64,000 nucleotides of DNA. It comes from Streptantibioticus silvisoli (GTDB taxonomy: Bacteria; Actinomycetota; Actinomycetes; Streptomycetales; Streptomycetaceae). The notes under the pieces were generated by a model, which did no database searches, was not told where the DNA came from, and saw nothing but the letters and a program-made list of their open reading frames with translations. Both the position numbers and the translations under genes were made by a program. The stretch's first letter is position 1. The number at the start of each line of letters is the position of its first letter. Below are positions 35,208 to 45,600 of this stretch, piece after piece. The DNA lies in contig NZ_JAAGKO020000017.1 of NCBI RefSeq assembly GCF_027947535.2, positions 1 to 64,000 on the forward strand, in the 5' to 3' direction.

Positions 35208-38200
35208 AACGTCGCTCCCTTGTCGGTCCCCTGTACGGGCCCGGTCCCGTCCGTCCGGCCGGGCACCGCGGACAGCAGTCCGGGCGCCCCGCCCCACACC
35301 GTGCGTTCCGCCCGCGGGCTCCCGGCACCGGCCGCCGCGTTCCGCAGTTCGGCGGCGGCGCGCTCCATCCCGTCCAGCGCGATCTCGTCCAGCGGCGCCG
35401 GCCGCACGTCGACCCGACCGTCCCCGGCGATCTCGGACGGCGACAACTCCCGCATGAGCACCGGCGATTCACCGTCCGAGGCGCGCAACACCTTGAACAC
35501 CGTGCCGGGCGGGAAGATCACCCGGTCCGGCACGGCCGGCTCCAGCAGATGGGTGCGCCGGGCCGTCATCGACCAGATCATGAACTCCGTGCCGTCCTCG
35601 CCGCCGTCCTCGCCGACCGGCGGCGGGCCGGTCCACGCCGTGCAGAACGCCCACTCGGTCGCCAGCCGCCCCTCCCGGAACCAGGCCCGCTCCGCCGCGG
35701 TCACCCGGGCACGCAGCACCGCGGTGCCCCGGTACGACGGCAGCCTGCGCAGCCCCGCCGAGACACAGCGCGCCAACGGCACGTGCGGCCCGGCCGCCGC
35801 CGCCCGCACCGCGTCGTCCACCGCCCGGCTGTCACCGGCCAGGTACAGCCGCACGGCGGCCAGTTCGGTCACCGCGTCACTGGCCTCACCGCGCGAACCG
35901 CCGCGCAGCCCCGGCGACTCCGACAGCACCCGCGACACCGTCCCGGCCACCGCGTTGTACTGCGCGCTGAACGCCTTGCGCACCCAGTCCCGTTCCTGCT
36001 CGGTCCCCCGCTCCTGCGGAACGGCACACGCCGCCGCCTTCGGAACGGGCTGCACGCGGACCCCGGCCACCCGGGGCGCGGCGGGGGCCGCCGGCGGGAC
36101 CGGTGCCGCCGGCAGGACGAGCCCCGGCAGCGGCGACGCGTCCGGCGCGGCGTCCGGCGCCGCCTCCCGCGCACCGTCGGCGGGCCCGGACTCCAGCCGG
36201 ATGCGCGGCGCACCGACCCGGCCGGCGGGCGCGGCCGGTGCGGGCGGCGCAGGCGTGGCCGGTGCGGGGTCGGGTGGCGCCGGTACGGCGGGAACGTCGC
36301 CGGTCGGTGAACCGGGCGGCGCCGCGGGTGGGTTGACGGAGGCGGGACGGGGGCCAGTGCCGGGACTGGCGTCGGTTGTCCCCGGCGCGGGTGCCGGGGA
36401 CGGCGAGGACGGTTCGTCCGGCCGGGGCGGTAGCGCGACCGGAGCCGAACTCCCCCCACCCGCAGGCGTGTTGACCACGACCGGCGGCACCAGCGCCTTC
36501 ACCAGGTCCGGCGCTCCCGGAGCCGGCACGGTCACCGACCCCGTCGGCCGACCCGGAACCCCGGCCGGCGTCGGACCGCCCGGCCCCGGCGACGGCGGAC
36601 GCGGCCCACGGTCGGCGTCCGGATCGGGGGACGGAACGGCGCCGCCCGGCACGGGAGTCGGCGTCACCGAGGGCAACGGCAGCCGCGCGAGCGGCGGGGC
36701 CATGGGGGAGGGGGCCGCCGGGGCCGGCGGAGCTTCGGGGGCCGGAGCGGTCGGCGTCGGCGGCGCCTCGGGAGCGGGGCCCGTCGGGGTCAGCGGTGCT
36801 CGCGGAGCGGGGTCCGTGGGCGTCGGCGGGGCCTCGGGGGAGCGGCCGGTCTGCGTCGGGCGTGCCTCCTGGGCCAGCGGTGCTCCGGGAGCGGGACTCT
36901 CAGGCCTGAGCGGTGCTTGCGGAGCGGATGCCTCCGACGCCAGCGGTGCTTCCGACGCGAGCGGGGCCTCGGGAGCGGAGTCCGTCGGCGTCAGCGGTGC
37001 TCCGGGAGCGGATGCCTCCGACGTCAGCCGTGCCTCCGACGCCAGCGCTGCCTCCGCCGCGGCAGCGGTGCCCCGCCCCGGCGCCGGTGCCGTGGCGAAG
37101 CCCTCCCGTTCCGTGGCGAAGCCCTCTTCCGTGGCGAAGCCTCCCCCTTCCGTGGTCGGCGTCGCCGGTTGTGCCGGGCCCGGGGCCGACTCCGTGCGGG
37201 TGCGGGCGGCCGGGGTCGCCGGGCCGGACTGCGTCAGCGCGGTGGTGGGCGGCGCCGGGGCGGGGCGCGCGGCCGGGGTCGCGCCGGGTGTCGTCGCCGG
37301 TTCGTCGGGGTCCAGCGACGCGAGCGCCGGAGCCTCCTCGGCGGTGCGCGCGCGGGGAGCGGCCGGCGTGCCGGGGGCGGGCGCCGACCAGGGGCGGGGG
37401 CCGGCCGCGGAGTCCGTCGCCCACGTGCCGGGGCCGGCGCCGGCCGTCGCGGCGGCCGCCGGCCACAGGTGCGCGTAGTCCGTGGTGAGGCCGGGCTCGT
37501 CGGCGGGGGCGACGGTGAAGCCCTCGCGGCTGTCGGGCGGCATGCGCCACAGCAGGTCCTCCGCGAGCGCCCGCATGCGTTCCGCGGTCTGCGGCGTGCC
37601 GCGGTCGTACAGGATCGCCGCGTACCCGGGGTCGGCCGGCACCCGGCGTACCTCGTCGGCGTTGGCCGGCTCGGTCGGCGGGCGCATCCACAGCCCGCTC
37701 TGCACGACCTCCACGACCGCGTCGGCCGCGTACTCGTAGAGCCCGGTGGACACCCGCGGCACCCCGAACAGCGGGTCGCGCACCCCGAACAGCAAGGGAG
37801 GGGCGGCCTCCTGGCCGGCCCGGGGGAAGTACATCAGCTCGCTGACGAACGGGCGGCGGCCCGGCGAGCCGTCGGCCCGCGGCACCGCCACGTCCGGCGA
37901 GTCCAGCCCGGTGCGCCGGCCCACCGGCACGCCCGCGTACAGCACGACCTGCTGCTGGAGGGTGTCGGCCAGCTCCTGGCCGAGCGCGGTGTCCATCGCC
38001 CGCCGCGCGACCGGCCCGAAGTGCACGAACCGCACCCACGAACGCGCCGACGGCAGCACCGTCTCCCAGAAGCGGGCGACGTCCGACAACGGCACCGGCG
38101 GACCGCCCGGCGTGCCCAGGACCACGGTCAGGATGTCGGGATGGCTGGGGAGCCGGTCGATGAGCCACTGGCGGCCGGCGGCGAACGCGGCCGGATCGGG

Positions 38201-38746
38201 GCTGCGGACCCACACCCCGCTCGGCACCGGCTCCACGACGCCGTGGTCGCTGGTCACCCACGGCCGGTCGAAGGTGGAGAACTCCCAGCGCGGCTTGGGG
38301 AACCGCTGCGAGTCACGGTCCGGCTGCCGCCCCGGCCGGTACCGCAGCCAGCCGGCGCCGCGGTCGCTGGGCACGAACAGCCCGCCGCCCGCGGTCGGCA
38401 GCGCCTCGCCGTCCGGTACGACCACCAGCCGGCCCAGCAGTTCCGCCAGCCGGGCACCCGCCCGCCGGGTCTGCGGCGGCGTGGCCCGTACCGGAACCAG
38501 CCGCAGACTGCCCCGGGTCCTGGCCAGCGCCCGCGCGACGCCCTCGCACGCCGCGTCGAAGGCGTCGAACGGCACGTCGGCCACCACCAGGGTGTGCTGC
38601 GCGTCGGGGGCGAGACCGCGGGCGAACGCCAGCGCCGCGCCGTCCGGCTCGCCCCGGGGGTGGACCAGCAGGGCGTGGCCGGCGGGGGTGAGCTGGCAGC
38701 GCTGCCCGGAACCCGCCGTGCGCCCCGTCCTCGTCTTCAGGCGCAT
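35204..38746 (-). CDS. ESX-associated protein with degenerate ADP-ribosyltransferase-like C-terminus
   Basis: A 1,180-residue cytoplasmic protein not matching a named Ecc component. Residues 1-420 form a globular domain of unknown family. Residues 420-915 are Ala/Pro/Thr-rich, with repeats of the SEAPL and TPTxPAPEAPP type. Residues 920-1160 resemble the Arg-specific ADP-ribosyltransferase fold: YRG with Arg1006, an F-C-T-A strand where ARTs have F-T-S-T, and VIFPPGTVFKVLR matching the ART VLFPPGTRFRV strand. The catalytic E-x-E just before that strand is replaced by P-D-R, so activity is doubtful and a binding role more likely. Four bases separate it from eccB. It lies where other ESX loci have espG or mycosin genes. 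Confidence 0.75.
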   Translation of the reverse strand: MRLKTRTGRTAGSGQRCQLTPAGHALLVHPRGEPDGAALAFARGLAPDAQHTLVVADVPFDAFDAACEGVARALARTRGSLRLVPVRATPPQTRRAGARLAELLGRLVVVPDGEALPTAGGGLFVPSDRGAGWLRYRPGRQPDRDSQRFPKPRWEFSTFDRPWVTSDHGVVEPVPSGVWVRSPDPAAFAAGRQWLIDRLPSHPDILTVVLGTPGGPPVPLSDVARFWETVLPSARSWVRFVHFGPVARRAMDTALGQELADTLQQQVVLYAGVPVGRRTGLDSPDVAVPRADGSPGRRPFVSELMYFPRAGQEAAPPLLFGVRDPLFGVPRVSTGLYEYAADAVVEVVQSGLWMRPPTEPANADEVRRVPADPGYAAILYDRGTPQTAERMRALAEDLLWRMPPDSREGFTVAPADEPGLTTDYAHLWPAAAATAGAGPGTWATDSAAGPRPWSAPAPGTPAAPRARTAEEAPALASLDPDEPATTPGATPAARPAPAPPTTALTQSGPATPAARTRTESAPGPAQPATPTTEGGGFATEEGFATEREGFATAPAPGRGTAAAAEAALASEARLTSEASAPGAPLTPTDSAPEAPLASEAPLASEASAPQAPLRPESPAPGAPLAQEARPTQTGRSPEAPPTPTDPAPRAPLTPTGPAPEAPPTPTAPAPEAPPAPAAPSPMAPPLARLPLPSVTPTPVPGGAVPSPDPDADRGPRPPSPGPGGPTPAGVPGRPTGSVTVPAPGAPDLVKALVPPVVVNTPAGGGSSAPVALPPRPDEPSSPSPAPAPGTTDASPGTGPRPASVNPPAAPPGSPTGDVPAVPAPPDPAPATPAPPAPAAPAGRVGAPRIRLESGPADGAREAAPDAAPDASPLPGLVLPAAPVPPAAPAAPRVAGVRVQPVPKAAACAVPQERGTEQERDWVRKAFSAQYNAVAGTVSRVLSESPGLRGGSRGEASDAVTELAAVRLYLAGDSRAVDDAVRAAAAGPHVPLARCVSAGLRRLPSYRGTAVLRARVTAAERAWFREGRLATEWAFCTAWTGPPPVGEDGGEDGTEFMIWSMTARRTHLLEPAVPDRVIFPPGTVFKVLRASDGESPVLMRELSPSEIAGDGRVDVRPAPLDEIALDGMERAAAELRNAAAGAGSPRAERTVWGGAPGLLSAVPGRTDGTGPVQGTDKGATL

Positions 38747-38750
38747 GGCC

Positions 38751-40088
38751 TCAACTCCCCCCGACGGTGGCCCGGGCGGCCCCGATCCCCAGGCCGGGGC
38801 CGTGCGGCAGGTCGTGCAGCAGGCCGGCCGGCAGCGCCGTCGCCGGCGCGCTGCCCAGACCGAGCGCCTGTCCCGAGGCCTGGTCGTCGACGCGGTACGC
38901 GATGCCCTGGTCGGTGATCAGGTACGCGGCCGGGCTCGACCGCTGGGCCAGCTCCTGGTCGCGGTCCACCGCCACCAGGCCGTGCAGCGCGGGCACCAGC
39001 ACCGGTGAACGCCCGGTGGCCGCCGCACCGCCCTCCAGCACCACCCGGGTCGTCAGCTTCGCCCCCTGCGACCGCTGGAGCAGGCACACCGCCCGCTGCC
39101 CGAGCGCCGCCTGCGGTGCGTCCAGCACGTCGGGCAGCGGGTCGGCCGGCAGCCCCGAAGCGGCCTCCGGCACCGCCGCCAGGTCCTGCGCCGACACCCG
39201 CAGCGCCGGTGTCGCCCCCGGCTTCGCCGCCAGCAGCGCCGCCGCCGTCGCGCCGACCGGCGTGAAACCGTGCGCGGTGAGCACGTAGTGGTGCACGCCG
39301 CCGGCCACCGCCGTGGTGAACAGGTCGCCGACCCGGGCCGGCCGCCCGGCGACCTTCCCGGCCGGGCGGCCCGCACCGGAGATCATCGGCGCCGTCAGCG
39401 GCGTCCCGGACCGCAGCGACGCCAGCCAGTCCGCCGGCGCCGCGACGGCCCGGTCCCCGTCCAGCCCCAGCGCCACCAGCACCGACAGCGACGGCACCGG
39501 ATACGGCACCCCCCGCCACAGCAGGTACCGCTTGCCGCCCGGCCCGGACAGCAGCACCTGCCGCCCGGCGGGCACCGCCGCGGTGCCGTCCGGCGCGAAG
39601 TCGACGACCTGCCCGTCGCCGACCCCCGGCCGCAGACAGCGCGTCCACGGCCCGTTCAGCAGGCCGGCCGCCGCCGGCAACGAGTCGGGGGCGCCGTCGA
39701 TGCCCACCGGTGCGCCGTGCGGGGTCGCGCCGAGCGAGTTGCGCGAGACCGACGTCACCGGCGCGCCCTTGCCGACGATCAGCAGCGCCGACGCCCAGTT
39801 GCGCAGCGGACGCAGTTTCCCGCCGGTGTACAGGTACCGGGTCCCGGTCTCCTTCTCCACCACCACGGTGCCCGCGGTGCGCCAGGAGGTGTTGCCGCCG
39901 GGCGAGACGAGCCCGTAGATGCCGAAGCCCGCGCACAGCAGCACCACGACGCAGGCGCCGAGGAAGGTGCCCAGCGCCGTCCGCTTCAGCGGGCTCTCGC
40001 CGCGCCCGGGGTCGCCGCTGACCAGGGCGCTCGACAGCCGCCCGGTGGCGAACTGGTAGGCCTGGAGATGATCACGCCGTGTCTGCAC
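38751..40088 (-). CDS. eccB: Type VII secretion protein EccB
   Basis: A 445-residue core component of the ESX membrane complex. A short cytosolic N-terminus (MQTRRDHLQAYQFATGRL) is followed by one membrane helix at about 47-71 (FLGACVVVLLCAGFGIYGLV) and a large extracellular domain with the R1-R4-like repeats of the family (RYLYTGGKLRPLRNWASALL; KRYLLWRGVPYPV; YLITDQGIAYRV). Paired cysteines in the ectodomain are compatible with the conserved disulfide. It lies 13 bp after eccD and 4 bp before the next gene. Confidence 0.95.
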   Translation of the reverse strand: MQTRRDHLQAYQFATGRLSSALVSGDPGRGESPLKRTALGTFLGACVVVLLCAGFGIYGLVSPGGNTSWRTAGTVVVEKETGTRYLYTGGKLRPLRNWASALLIVGKGAPVTSVSRNSLGATPHGAPVGIDGAPDSLPAAAGLLNGPWTRCLRPGVGDGQVVDFAPDGTAAVPAGRQVLLSGPGGKRYLLWRGVPYPVPSLSVLVALGLDGDRAVAAPADWLASLRSGTPLTAPMISGAGRPAGKVAGRPARVGDLFTTAVAGGVHHYVLTAHGFTPVGATAAALLAAKPGATPALRVSAQDLAAVPEAASGLPADPLPDVLDAPQAALGQRAVCLLQRSQGAKLTTRVVLEGGAAATGRSPVLVPALHGLVAVDRDQELAQRSSPAAYLITDQGIAYRVDDQASGQALGLGSAPATALPAGLLHDLPHGPGLGIGAARATVGGS

Positions 40089-40101
40089 CGCGCCCGCCCC
40101 C

Positions 40102-41496
40102 TCAGCCGGCCAGCGACCGGAAGTAGGCGTAGGTGTGCAACGCCTGCAACAGCAGCGGCAGCAGCGCGATCGCCGTCACCATCTCCAGCGTGTCGCCGCT
40201 CTGCCCCCACACCGGGAGCAGCCGCCCCGACGGCAGCCGCCACGCCGCGACCAGCAGCCCGCCGACCGCCGCCAGCAGCACCGCCGTCACCGCGATCCGC
40301 GCGTCCGGACCGTCCGGCGCCAGCCGCACCAGCAGCAGCGTCACCAGCCCGACCGCGCCCGCCACCACCAGCGGCAGCCGCTGCAACGTGCCGGTCAGCG
40401 CCCGCGAGCGCAGCAGCACCGCCGCGCAGAACAGCAGCGGCAGCACCCAGCCGATCCAGCCGTCCGCGTGCGTCATGAACCACACGCCCGCCACGTACAC
40501 GAACGCCGACGACAGGCTGATCACGTCCAGGCACAGCGTGGCGATCCGCACCCGCCGCTCCACCCGCTCCTGCGGCTCCGGTTCGATGTCGCGCTGCAAC
40601 TCCTCCGCGTCCCGCGGCAGCAGCGGCACCCGCAGCCGGGCCAGCCGCAGCGTCAGCCGCGGCCCGAAGTGCCCGCCGGCGAACATCGCCACCGCCACCA
40701 CGGTCGCCGCCTGCCCGCCGTGCCAGCCGACCACCGTCATCAGCCCGGTGGCGATCCCGGCCGCCACCGCCGTCAGCAGCGCGGTCCCCGGGATCTCCGG
40801 CGGCAGCGCCCGCAGCGCCAGCAGCGCCACCGCGCACACCACGACGCACCCGGCGGCCACCAGCAGCCCCGGCAGCCCCGGCGCGTAACCGCCGCCGGGC
40901 CCGTGCCGGAACGTCAGCCCCACCAGCGCCGCGAACCCCAGACAGCCCAGCCCCGCCGTCACCGCCGCGCCCCGGTTCGCCCCGGCCCGCGCCGCCGCCA
41001 CGCACCCGGCGCCCAGCACCAGCGCCGCCACCGCGGCCGGCACCGCCGACCGCGCGCCCGGCCCCGCGCCCAGCAGCGCCGCCGCCAGTGCCGCCAGCGC
41101 CACCACCGCCAGCGCCAGCGCCAGCCCCCGGGTCAGCGCCGGCCGCCACCGGCCCGGCAACGCGCCCACGGTGAGCGCCACCCCGTCGCTGATGTCGTCG
41201 AACTGCAACGCCGGCAACACCGCAGGCGCCGGCCGCAGGTACAGCAGGTCGCCGTGGCGCAGGCCCGTACTGTCCGGCGTGCCGTCCGGGTCGAGCGGGT
41301 CCTCCCCGAGCCGTTGCAGCACCCACGGCGTGCCCGGCTCGGCCGGCCCCGGCGCGACGTGCCGCACCAGCACCGGCATGAGCGCGGACAGCGGGGTGCC
41401 GGCCGGCACCGCCAGATCGGCCCGGCCCTCGGGGCCGACGACGGTGATCCGGCAGACCCGGGGCCCGGAGTCGGCCGCGGCGTACGCAGTGGTCAT
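40102..41496 (-). CDS. eccD: Type VII secretion integral membrane protein EccD
   Basis: A 464-residue channel component. Residues 1-95 form the ubiquitin-like domain (CRITVVGPEGRADLAVPAGTPLSALMPVLV and the DLLYLRP end). About eleven hydrophobic helices follow from residue 115 to the C-terminus, interrupted by one cytosolic loop at about 285-310 (ELQRDIEPEPQERVERR). This is the standard EccD topology. ATG 41496 lies 58 bp after the eccC stop in the same orientation. Confidence 0.95.
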   Translation of the reverse strand: MTTAYAAADSGPRVCRITVVGPEGRADLAVPAGTPLSALMPVLVRHVAPGPAEPGTPWVLQRLGEDPLDPDGTPDSTGLRHGDLLYLRPAPAVLPALQFDDISDGVALTVGALPGRWRPALTRGLALALAVVALAALAAALLGAGPGARSAVPAAVAALVLGAGCVAAARAGANRGAAVTAGLGCLGFAALVGLTFRHGPGGGYAPGLPGLLVAAGCVVVCAVALLALRALPPEIPGTALLTAVAAGIATGLMTVVGWHGGQAATVVAVAMFAGGHFGPRLTLRLARLRVPLLPRDAEELQRDIEPEPQERVERRVRIATLCLDVISLSSAFVYVAGVWFMTHADGWIGWVLPLLFCAAVLLRSRALTGTLQRLPLVVAGAVGLVTLLLVRLAPDGPDARIAVTAVLLAAVGGLLVAAWRLPSGRLLPVWGQSGDTLEMVTAIALLPLLLQALHTYAYFRSLAG

Positions 41497-41554
41497 CGGG
41501 CGGCTCCGTTGCGGGTACGTGGGGATGTGCGGTGCGGTCGCGCGGCGGGGACGG

Positions 41555-44500
41555 TCACGGGGCGTCCACCCACCCGGTCTGCACGAGCTTGACGGAACGG
41601 CGGGTCACCAGCTGGGCGCGGCCGGCCGGCAGGGTGCGCGGCTTGGCCTCGCCGAGGAACTTGCCCTCCTCCTTGGGGTAGGAGAACAGCAGCGCCGGGT
41701 TGCCCAGCTCCCACAGCCGGCGCAGTACCGGGTCCATCATCGAGCGTATGGCGCCGGAGGTGCTGCGGGCGACCACCAGGTGCATGCCGATGTTCAGCCC
41801 CTGCGCCAGCAGCGGCACCAGCGGCGTCATCGGCGACGGGGCGCCCGGCGTGCCGGAGAACAGGTCGTAGTCGTCGATCAGCACGAACAGCAGCGGCCCG
41901 CTCCACCAGTCCCGGCGGGCCAGTTGCTCCGGGGTGACCTCCGGGCCCGGCACCCGCTTGCCCACCGAGATCGCCGCGTTGTTCGCCAACTGCCCCAGCG
42001 CGTCGGCGTCGACCACGTAGCCGACCCGGTACTCCTCCGGCACCGACTTCAGCAGCCCGCGCCCGGGGTCCGCCACCATGATGCGGGCCTGCTCGGGCGT
42101 GTAGCGCTCGACGATGGAACGGATCACCAGGCGCAGCGCGTTGGTCTTGCCGGTCTCCCCGTCGCCGAACACCATCAGGTGCGGCTGGGCGCGGAAGTCG
42201 TGCCAGGCCGGTTCGAGACGCTGCTCGTCCAGGCCCAGGCAGAACCGCAGATCGCCCTCGGCGGACGGCAGTCGGTCCACCGGCAACCGGGTCGGCAGCA
42301 GCCGCACCCCGGGCGCCGGGGGACCGGTCCAGAACGTGTCGATCTCGGCGACCGCCGCCTTGGTGGCCGCCGTCAGGTCATCGGTGCGCGACGAGGAGTC
42401 CAGCCGCGGCAGTGCCGACAGGAAGTGGTGCCCGGCCGGTGTGAGGCCGCGGCCCGGCTGGTGCGGCACCGCCGCCGCGATCCGCGAACCGACCTCCGAC
42501 TCCATCGAATCGCCCAGCCGCAGCTCGAACTTGGTGCCCAGCATGTCCCGCAGCCGCGGCCGGATCTCCGACCAGCGCACCGCCGAGATGATCACGTGCA
42601 TGCCGAACGACAGCCCGCGCGCGGCCAGTTCGATGACCCGCGGCTCCAGGTCCTCGAAGTCCTGCCGCAGCGTGAAGTAGCCGTCGATCACCAGGAACAC
42701 GTCACCGTAGGCGTCCTGGATCGCCCCGGAGGCCCGCAGCGCCCGGTAGGCCGCCATCGACTCCAGGCCGCGTTCGGTGAACTCCGCCTCGCGCTTCTCC
42801 AGCAGGTACGTCAGCTCCGCCACCGTCCGCAGCACCCGGTCGCGCTCCAGCCGGGTTGCCACCGAACCCACGTGCGGCAGGCCGGCCGTGGAGACCAGGC
42901 CGCCGCCGCCGAAGTCCAGGCAGTAGAACTGGGCCTCCTGCGGGGTGTGGGTCAGCGCCAGCGACAGCATCAAGGTGCGCAGCATCGTCGACTTGCCGGT
43001 CTGCGGAGCGCCCACCAGGCCCACGTGGCCGTCGGCGCCCGACAGGTCGGCGGCCAGCAGGTCGCGCGACTGCTCGAACGGCCGGTCCACCATGCCCAGC
43101 GGCATCCGCAGCGCCCCGGTCGCGGGGAAGTCCACCGCGCTCATGCCGCGCACCGGGTCCGGCACGATGCCCGGCAGCAGCTGGTCCAGGCTCGGCGAGG
43201 ACGTCAGCGGCGGCAGCCACACCTGGCGGGCCGGCGGACCGCTCTCCTCCAGCCGCCCCACCAGCAGCTCCAGCAGGCTCTCCTCGTTCTGCTGCTCGGC
43301 CCCGGCCCCGGCGCCGGCCGCCGCCGGCTCGTCGCGGTGCGCCGGGCGCCGGGAACGGGCGGCCAGCTCCGCCAGCTCCTCCTCCAGCCGCTCCGACAGC
43401 CAACGGCCCTGCCGCCGCAGGTCGAACGGGGTGACCTCCTGCTCCGCCCGCGCCTCGCGCGCCGAGACCTCCGCCTCGCTCACCGGCTCCGGCGCCGGGC
43501 CGGAGACGTAGGCGGCCTTGAACCGCACCAGGTTCGTCGTGTCGACTTTCAAGAACCCGTTGCCCGGCGCCGACGGCAGCTCGTAGGCGCTGGAGACCCC
43601 GATGACGCTGCGCGACTCCATCGAGGAGAACGTCCGCAGCGCCAGCCGGTACGACAGGTGGCCCTCGACCTTGTGGATGCGGCTCTCGTCCAGCCGCTGC
43701 GACGCCAGCAGCAGGTGCACGCCCAGCGAGCGGCCCAGCCGGCCGATCGACACGAACAGGTCGACGAACTCCGGCTTGCTGGCCAGCAGTTCGGAGAACT
43801 CGTCGACGATGATCAGCAGCGAGGGCAACGGCGTGATGTCCGCGCCGGCCCCCCGCGCCCGTTCGTAGTCGAACAGCGAGGAGTACCCCGACTCGCGCAG
43901 CAGCTCCTGGCGGCGGATCATCTCGCCGTTGATGGAGTCACGCATCCGGTCGACCAGGTGGATCTCGTCGGCCAGGTTGGTGATGACCGCCGAGGTGTGC
44001 GGCAGGCGGTCCATGTTGAGGAACGTCGCACCGCCCTTGAAGTCCACCAGCACCAGGTTGAGCACCTCGGAGGAGTGGGTGGCCACCAGGCCCATCACCA
44101 GCGTCCGCAGCAGCTCGCTCTTGCCGGAACCGGTCGCGCCGATCAGCAATCCGTGCGGCCCCATGCCGCCCTGCGCCGACTCCTTCAGGTCCAGCTCGAC
44201 GACCTCGCCGTCCTCGGTCACCCCCAGCGGCACCTTCAGCCGCGCCGACTGCGCCAGCCGCGGCCGCCAGGTCGCCTGCACGTCGAAGGTGCGCGGGTCG
44301 CGCAGGCCCAGCAGCGCCGTCAGGTCGAAGTCCGACTCCAGCGGCGCGTCCGCCAGGTCGACGCTGCCACCGGTACGGATCGGCGCCAGCCGCCGCGCCA
44401 GGAACTCCGCCCCCGGCCGGCTCAGCGCGTCCGCGTCCGCCGTCACCGCCTCGTCGCCGGACGGGAACTCCACCGAGCCGTCCCGCGCCACCAGCCGCAG

Positions 44501-45562
44501 CACCTTCGGGCCGCCCGGCATCGCACCGGTGGCGTCCAGCACCACCACGTTGCGCAGCCCGCCGGCCAGCAGCCGCGACGACGCCGGGACCGCCACGCCC
44601 TGCGCCACGATCACCACCAGCGGCTCGCCCGCACCGGGCGCCGCGTCCGGGTCGTGGTCGGGGCGGTCGCGCACCTCGGTGCCCAGCAGATCCATGAGCG
44701 TGTCGTGGTCCTCGGCCGCCAGCCGCGCCTGCCCGGCGTCGTCCTGCTCCGCCGGATGCCCGTTGTGCGGCAGCCACTTGAGCCAGTCCCACTCGGCACG
44801 GCCGCTCTCGCCGCCCAGGAACGCGATCCGCAGCTCGTCGGGGGAGTGGAAGACCGCCAGCTGGGCGACCATGGCCCGCATCAGGCCGAGCGCCGCCTCA
44901 CCCCCGCCGGCGAACTCCACGCTGGTGAACCGGCGCAACGCCACCGGGATCGGCAACTGCGGCACGCTCTGGTGGGCCTTGGTGAACCGGCGCAGCGACA
45001 CCGCCGCCAGCGGCTCCAGGTCCTCCACCGGCTTGGTCTGCGGCGGTACGAACTCCAGTGCCGCCCGCCGCCGGCCCAGGCCGATCCGCACCCGCCCGAA
45101 GTCCGGGTGCGCCGGCCGCCGTTCCCACAGCCGGTCGCCGGCCGCCACGGCCCACAGGTCGCGCACGTCCGGGTTGTCCCACAGCAGCGCGGCCCGCTGC
45201 TGCTCCGCCGCCTGCCGGGCCTGCCGGCGCCGCTGCGCGAGGTACCGCAGGTAGTCGCGGCGTTCGGCCCGCATCCTGCGGCGCCGCTCCCCGGAGGTGC
45301 GGCCGATCTGCGTCAGCGTCATGCAGATCATGGCGACGCCCATCATCCCCGACATCATGTACGTCGTCGGGCCGCCGCCGCGCATGGAGAACATCAGGAC
45401 CATCGCCCCGGTGCCCATGCCCATCGGCAGGTACATCAGTGCCGAACCGAAGTCGGCGCCGGCCGGCTCGCCCAGCACGGGCGGCTCCGCCAACTCGACC
45501 TGTCCCTCGGGCATCCGGGGACCCTCGGCGCGCGGGGAACGCTTGGCGACCACGGTGCTCAA
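41555..45562 (-). CDS. eccC: Type VII secretion FtsK/SpoIIIE ATPase EccC
   Basis: A 1,335-residue motor of the secretion machine, with EccCa and EccCb fused in one chain. Two membrane segments lie at about 40-85, followed by a basic linker and the DUF domain. Three ATPase domains have Walker A motifs GATGSGKSE (Lys481), GAPQTGKST (Lys857) and GDGETGKTN (Lys1139). Only the first usually drives transport; the others bind the WXG100 signal. The start appears to be TTG 45562 (STVVAKRSP) behind AGGAAAGAG. The alternative is GTG 45553. It is the first gene of the main operon, with its own promoter-like site at 45601. Confidence 0.96.
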   Translation of the reverse strand: MSTVVAKRSPRAEGPRMPEGQVELAEPPVLGEPAGADFGSALMYLPMGMGTGAMVLMFSMRGGGPTTYMMSGMMGVAMICMTLTQIGRTSGERRRRMRAERRDYLRYLAQRRRQARQAAEQQRAALLWDNPDVRDLWAVAAGDRLWERRPAHPDFGRVRIGLGRRRAALEFVPPQTKPVEDLEPLAAVSLRRFTKAHQSVPQLPIPVALRRFTSVEFAGGGEAALGLMRAMVAQLAVFHSPDELRIAFLGGESGRAEWDWLKWLPHNGHPAEQDDAGQARLAAEDHDTLMDLLGTEVRDRPDHDPDAAPGAGEPLVVIVAQGVAVPASSRLLAGGLRNVVVLDATGAMPGGPKVLRLVARDGSVEFPSGDEAVTADADALSRPGAEFLARRLAPIRTGGSVDLADAPLESDFDLTALLGLRDPRTFDVQATWRPRLAQSARLKVPLGVTEDGEVVELDLKESAQGGMGPHGLLIGATGSGKSELLRTLVMGLVATHSSEVLNLVLVDFKGGATFLNMDRLPHTSAVITNLADEIHLVDRMRDSINGEMIRRQELLRESGYSSLFDYERARGAGADITPLPSLLIIVDEFSELLASKPEFVDLFVSIGRLGRSLGVHLLLASQRLDESRIHKVEGHLSYRLALRTFSSMESRSVIGVSSAYELPSAPGNGFLKVDTTNLVRFKAAYVSGPAPEPVSEAEVSAREARAEQEVTPFDLRRQGRWLSERLEEELAELAARSRRPAHRDEPAAAGAGAGAEQQNEESLLELLVGRLEESGPPARQVWLPPLTSSPSLDQLLPGIVPDPVRGMSAVDFPATGALRMPLGMVDRPFEQSRDLLAADLSGADGHVGLVGAPQTGKSTMLRTLMLSLALTHTPQEAQFYCLDFGGGGLVSTAGLPHVGSVATRLERDRVLRTVAELTYLLEKREAEFTERGLESMAAYRALRASGAIQDAYGDVFLVIDGYFTLRQDFEDLEPRVIELAARGLSFGMHVIISAVRWSEIRPRLRDMLGTKFELRLGDSMESEVGSRIAAAVPHQPGRGLTPAGHHFLSALPRLDSSSRTDDLTAATKAAVAEIDTFWTGPPAPGVRLLPTRLPVDRLPSAEGDLRFCLGLDEQRLEPAWHDFRAQPHLMVFGDGETGKTNALRLVIRSIVERYTPEQARIMVADPGRGLLKSVPEEYRVGYVVDADALGQLANNAAISVGKRVPGPEVTPEQLARRDWWSGPLLFVLIDDYDLFSGTPGAPSPMTPLVPLLAQGLNIGMHLVVARSTSGAIRSMMDPVLRRLWELGNPALLFSYPKEEGKFLGEAKPRTLPAGRAQLVTRRSVKLVQTGWVDAP

Positions 45563-45600
45563 TCGCGAACTCTTTCCTGCGCGTTCATGACATTGACCCG

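Noticed and set aside
31527-37478. Plus-strand frame of nearly 2,000 codons across the EccA-like and ART-like genes
   Set aside because: High GC keeps antisense frames open. The translation is low-complexity, and the minus-strand proteins have clear motifs.
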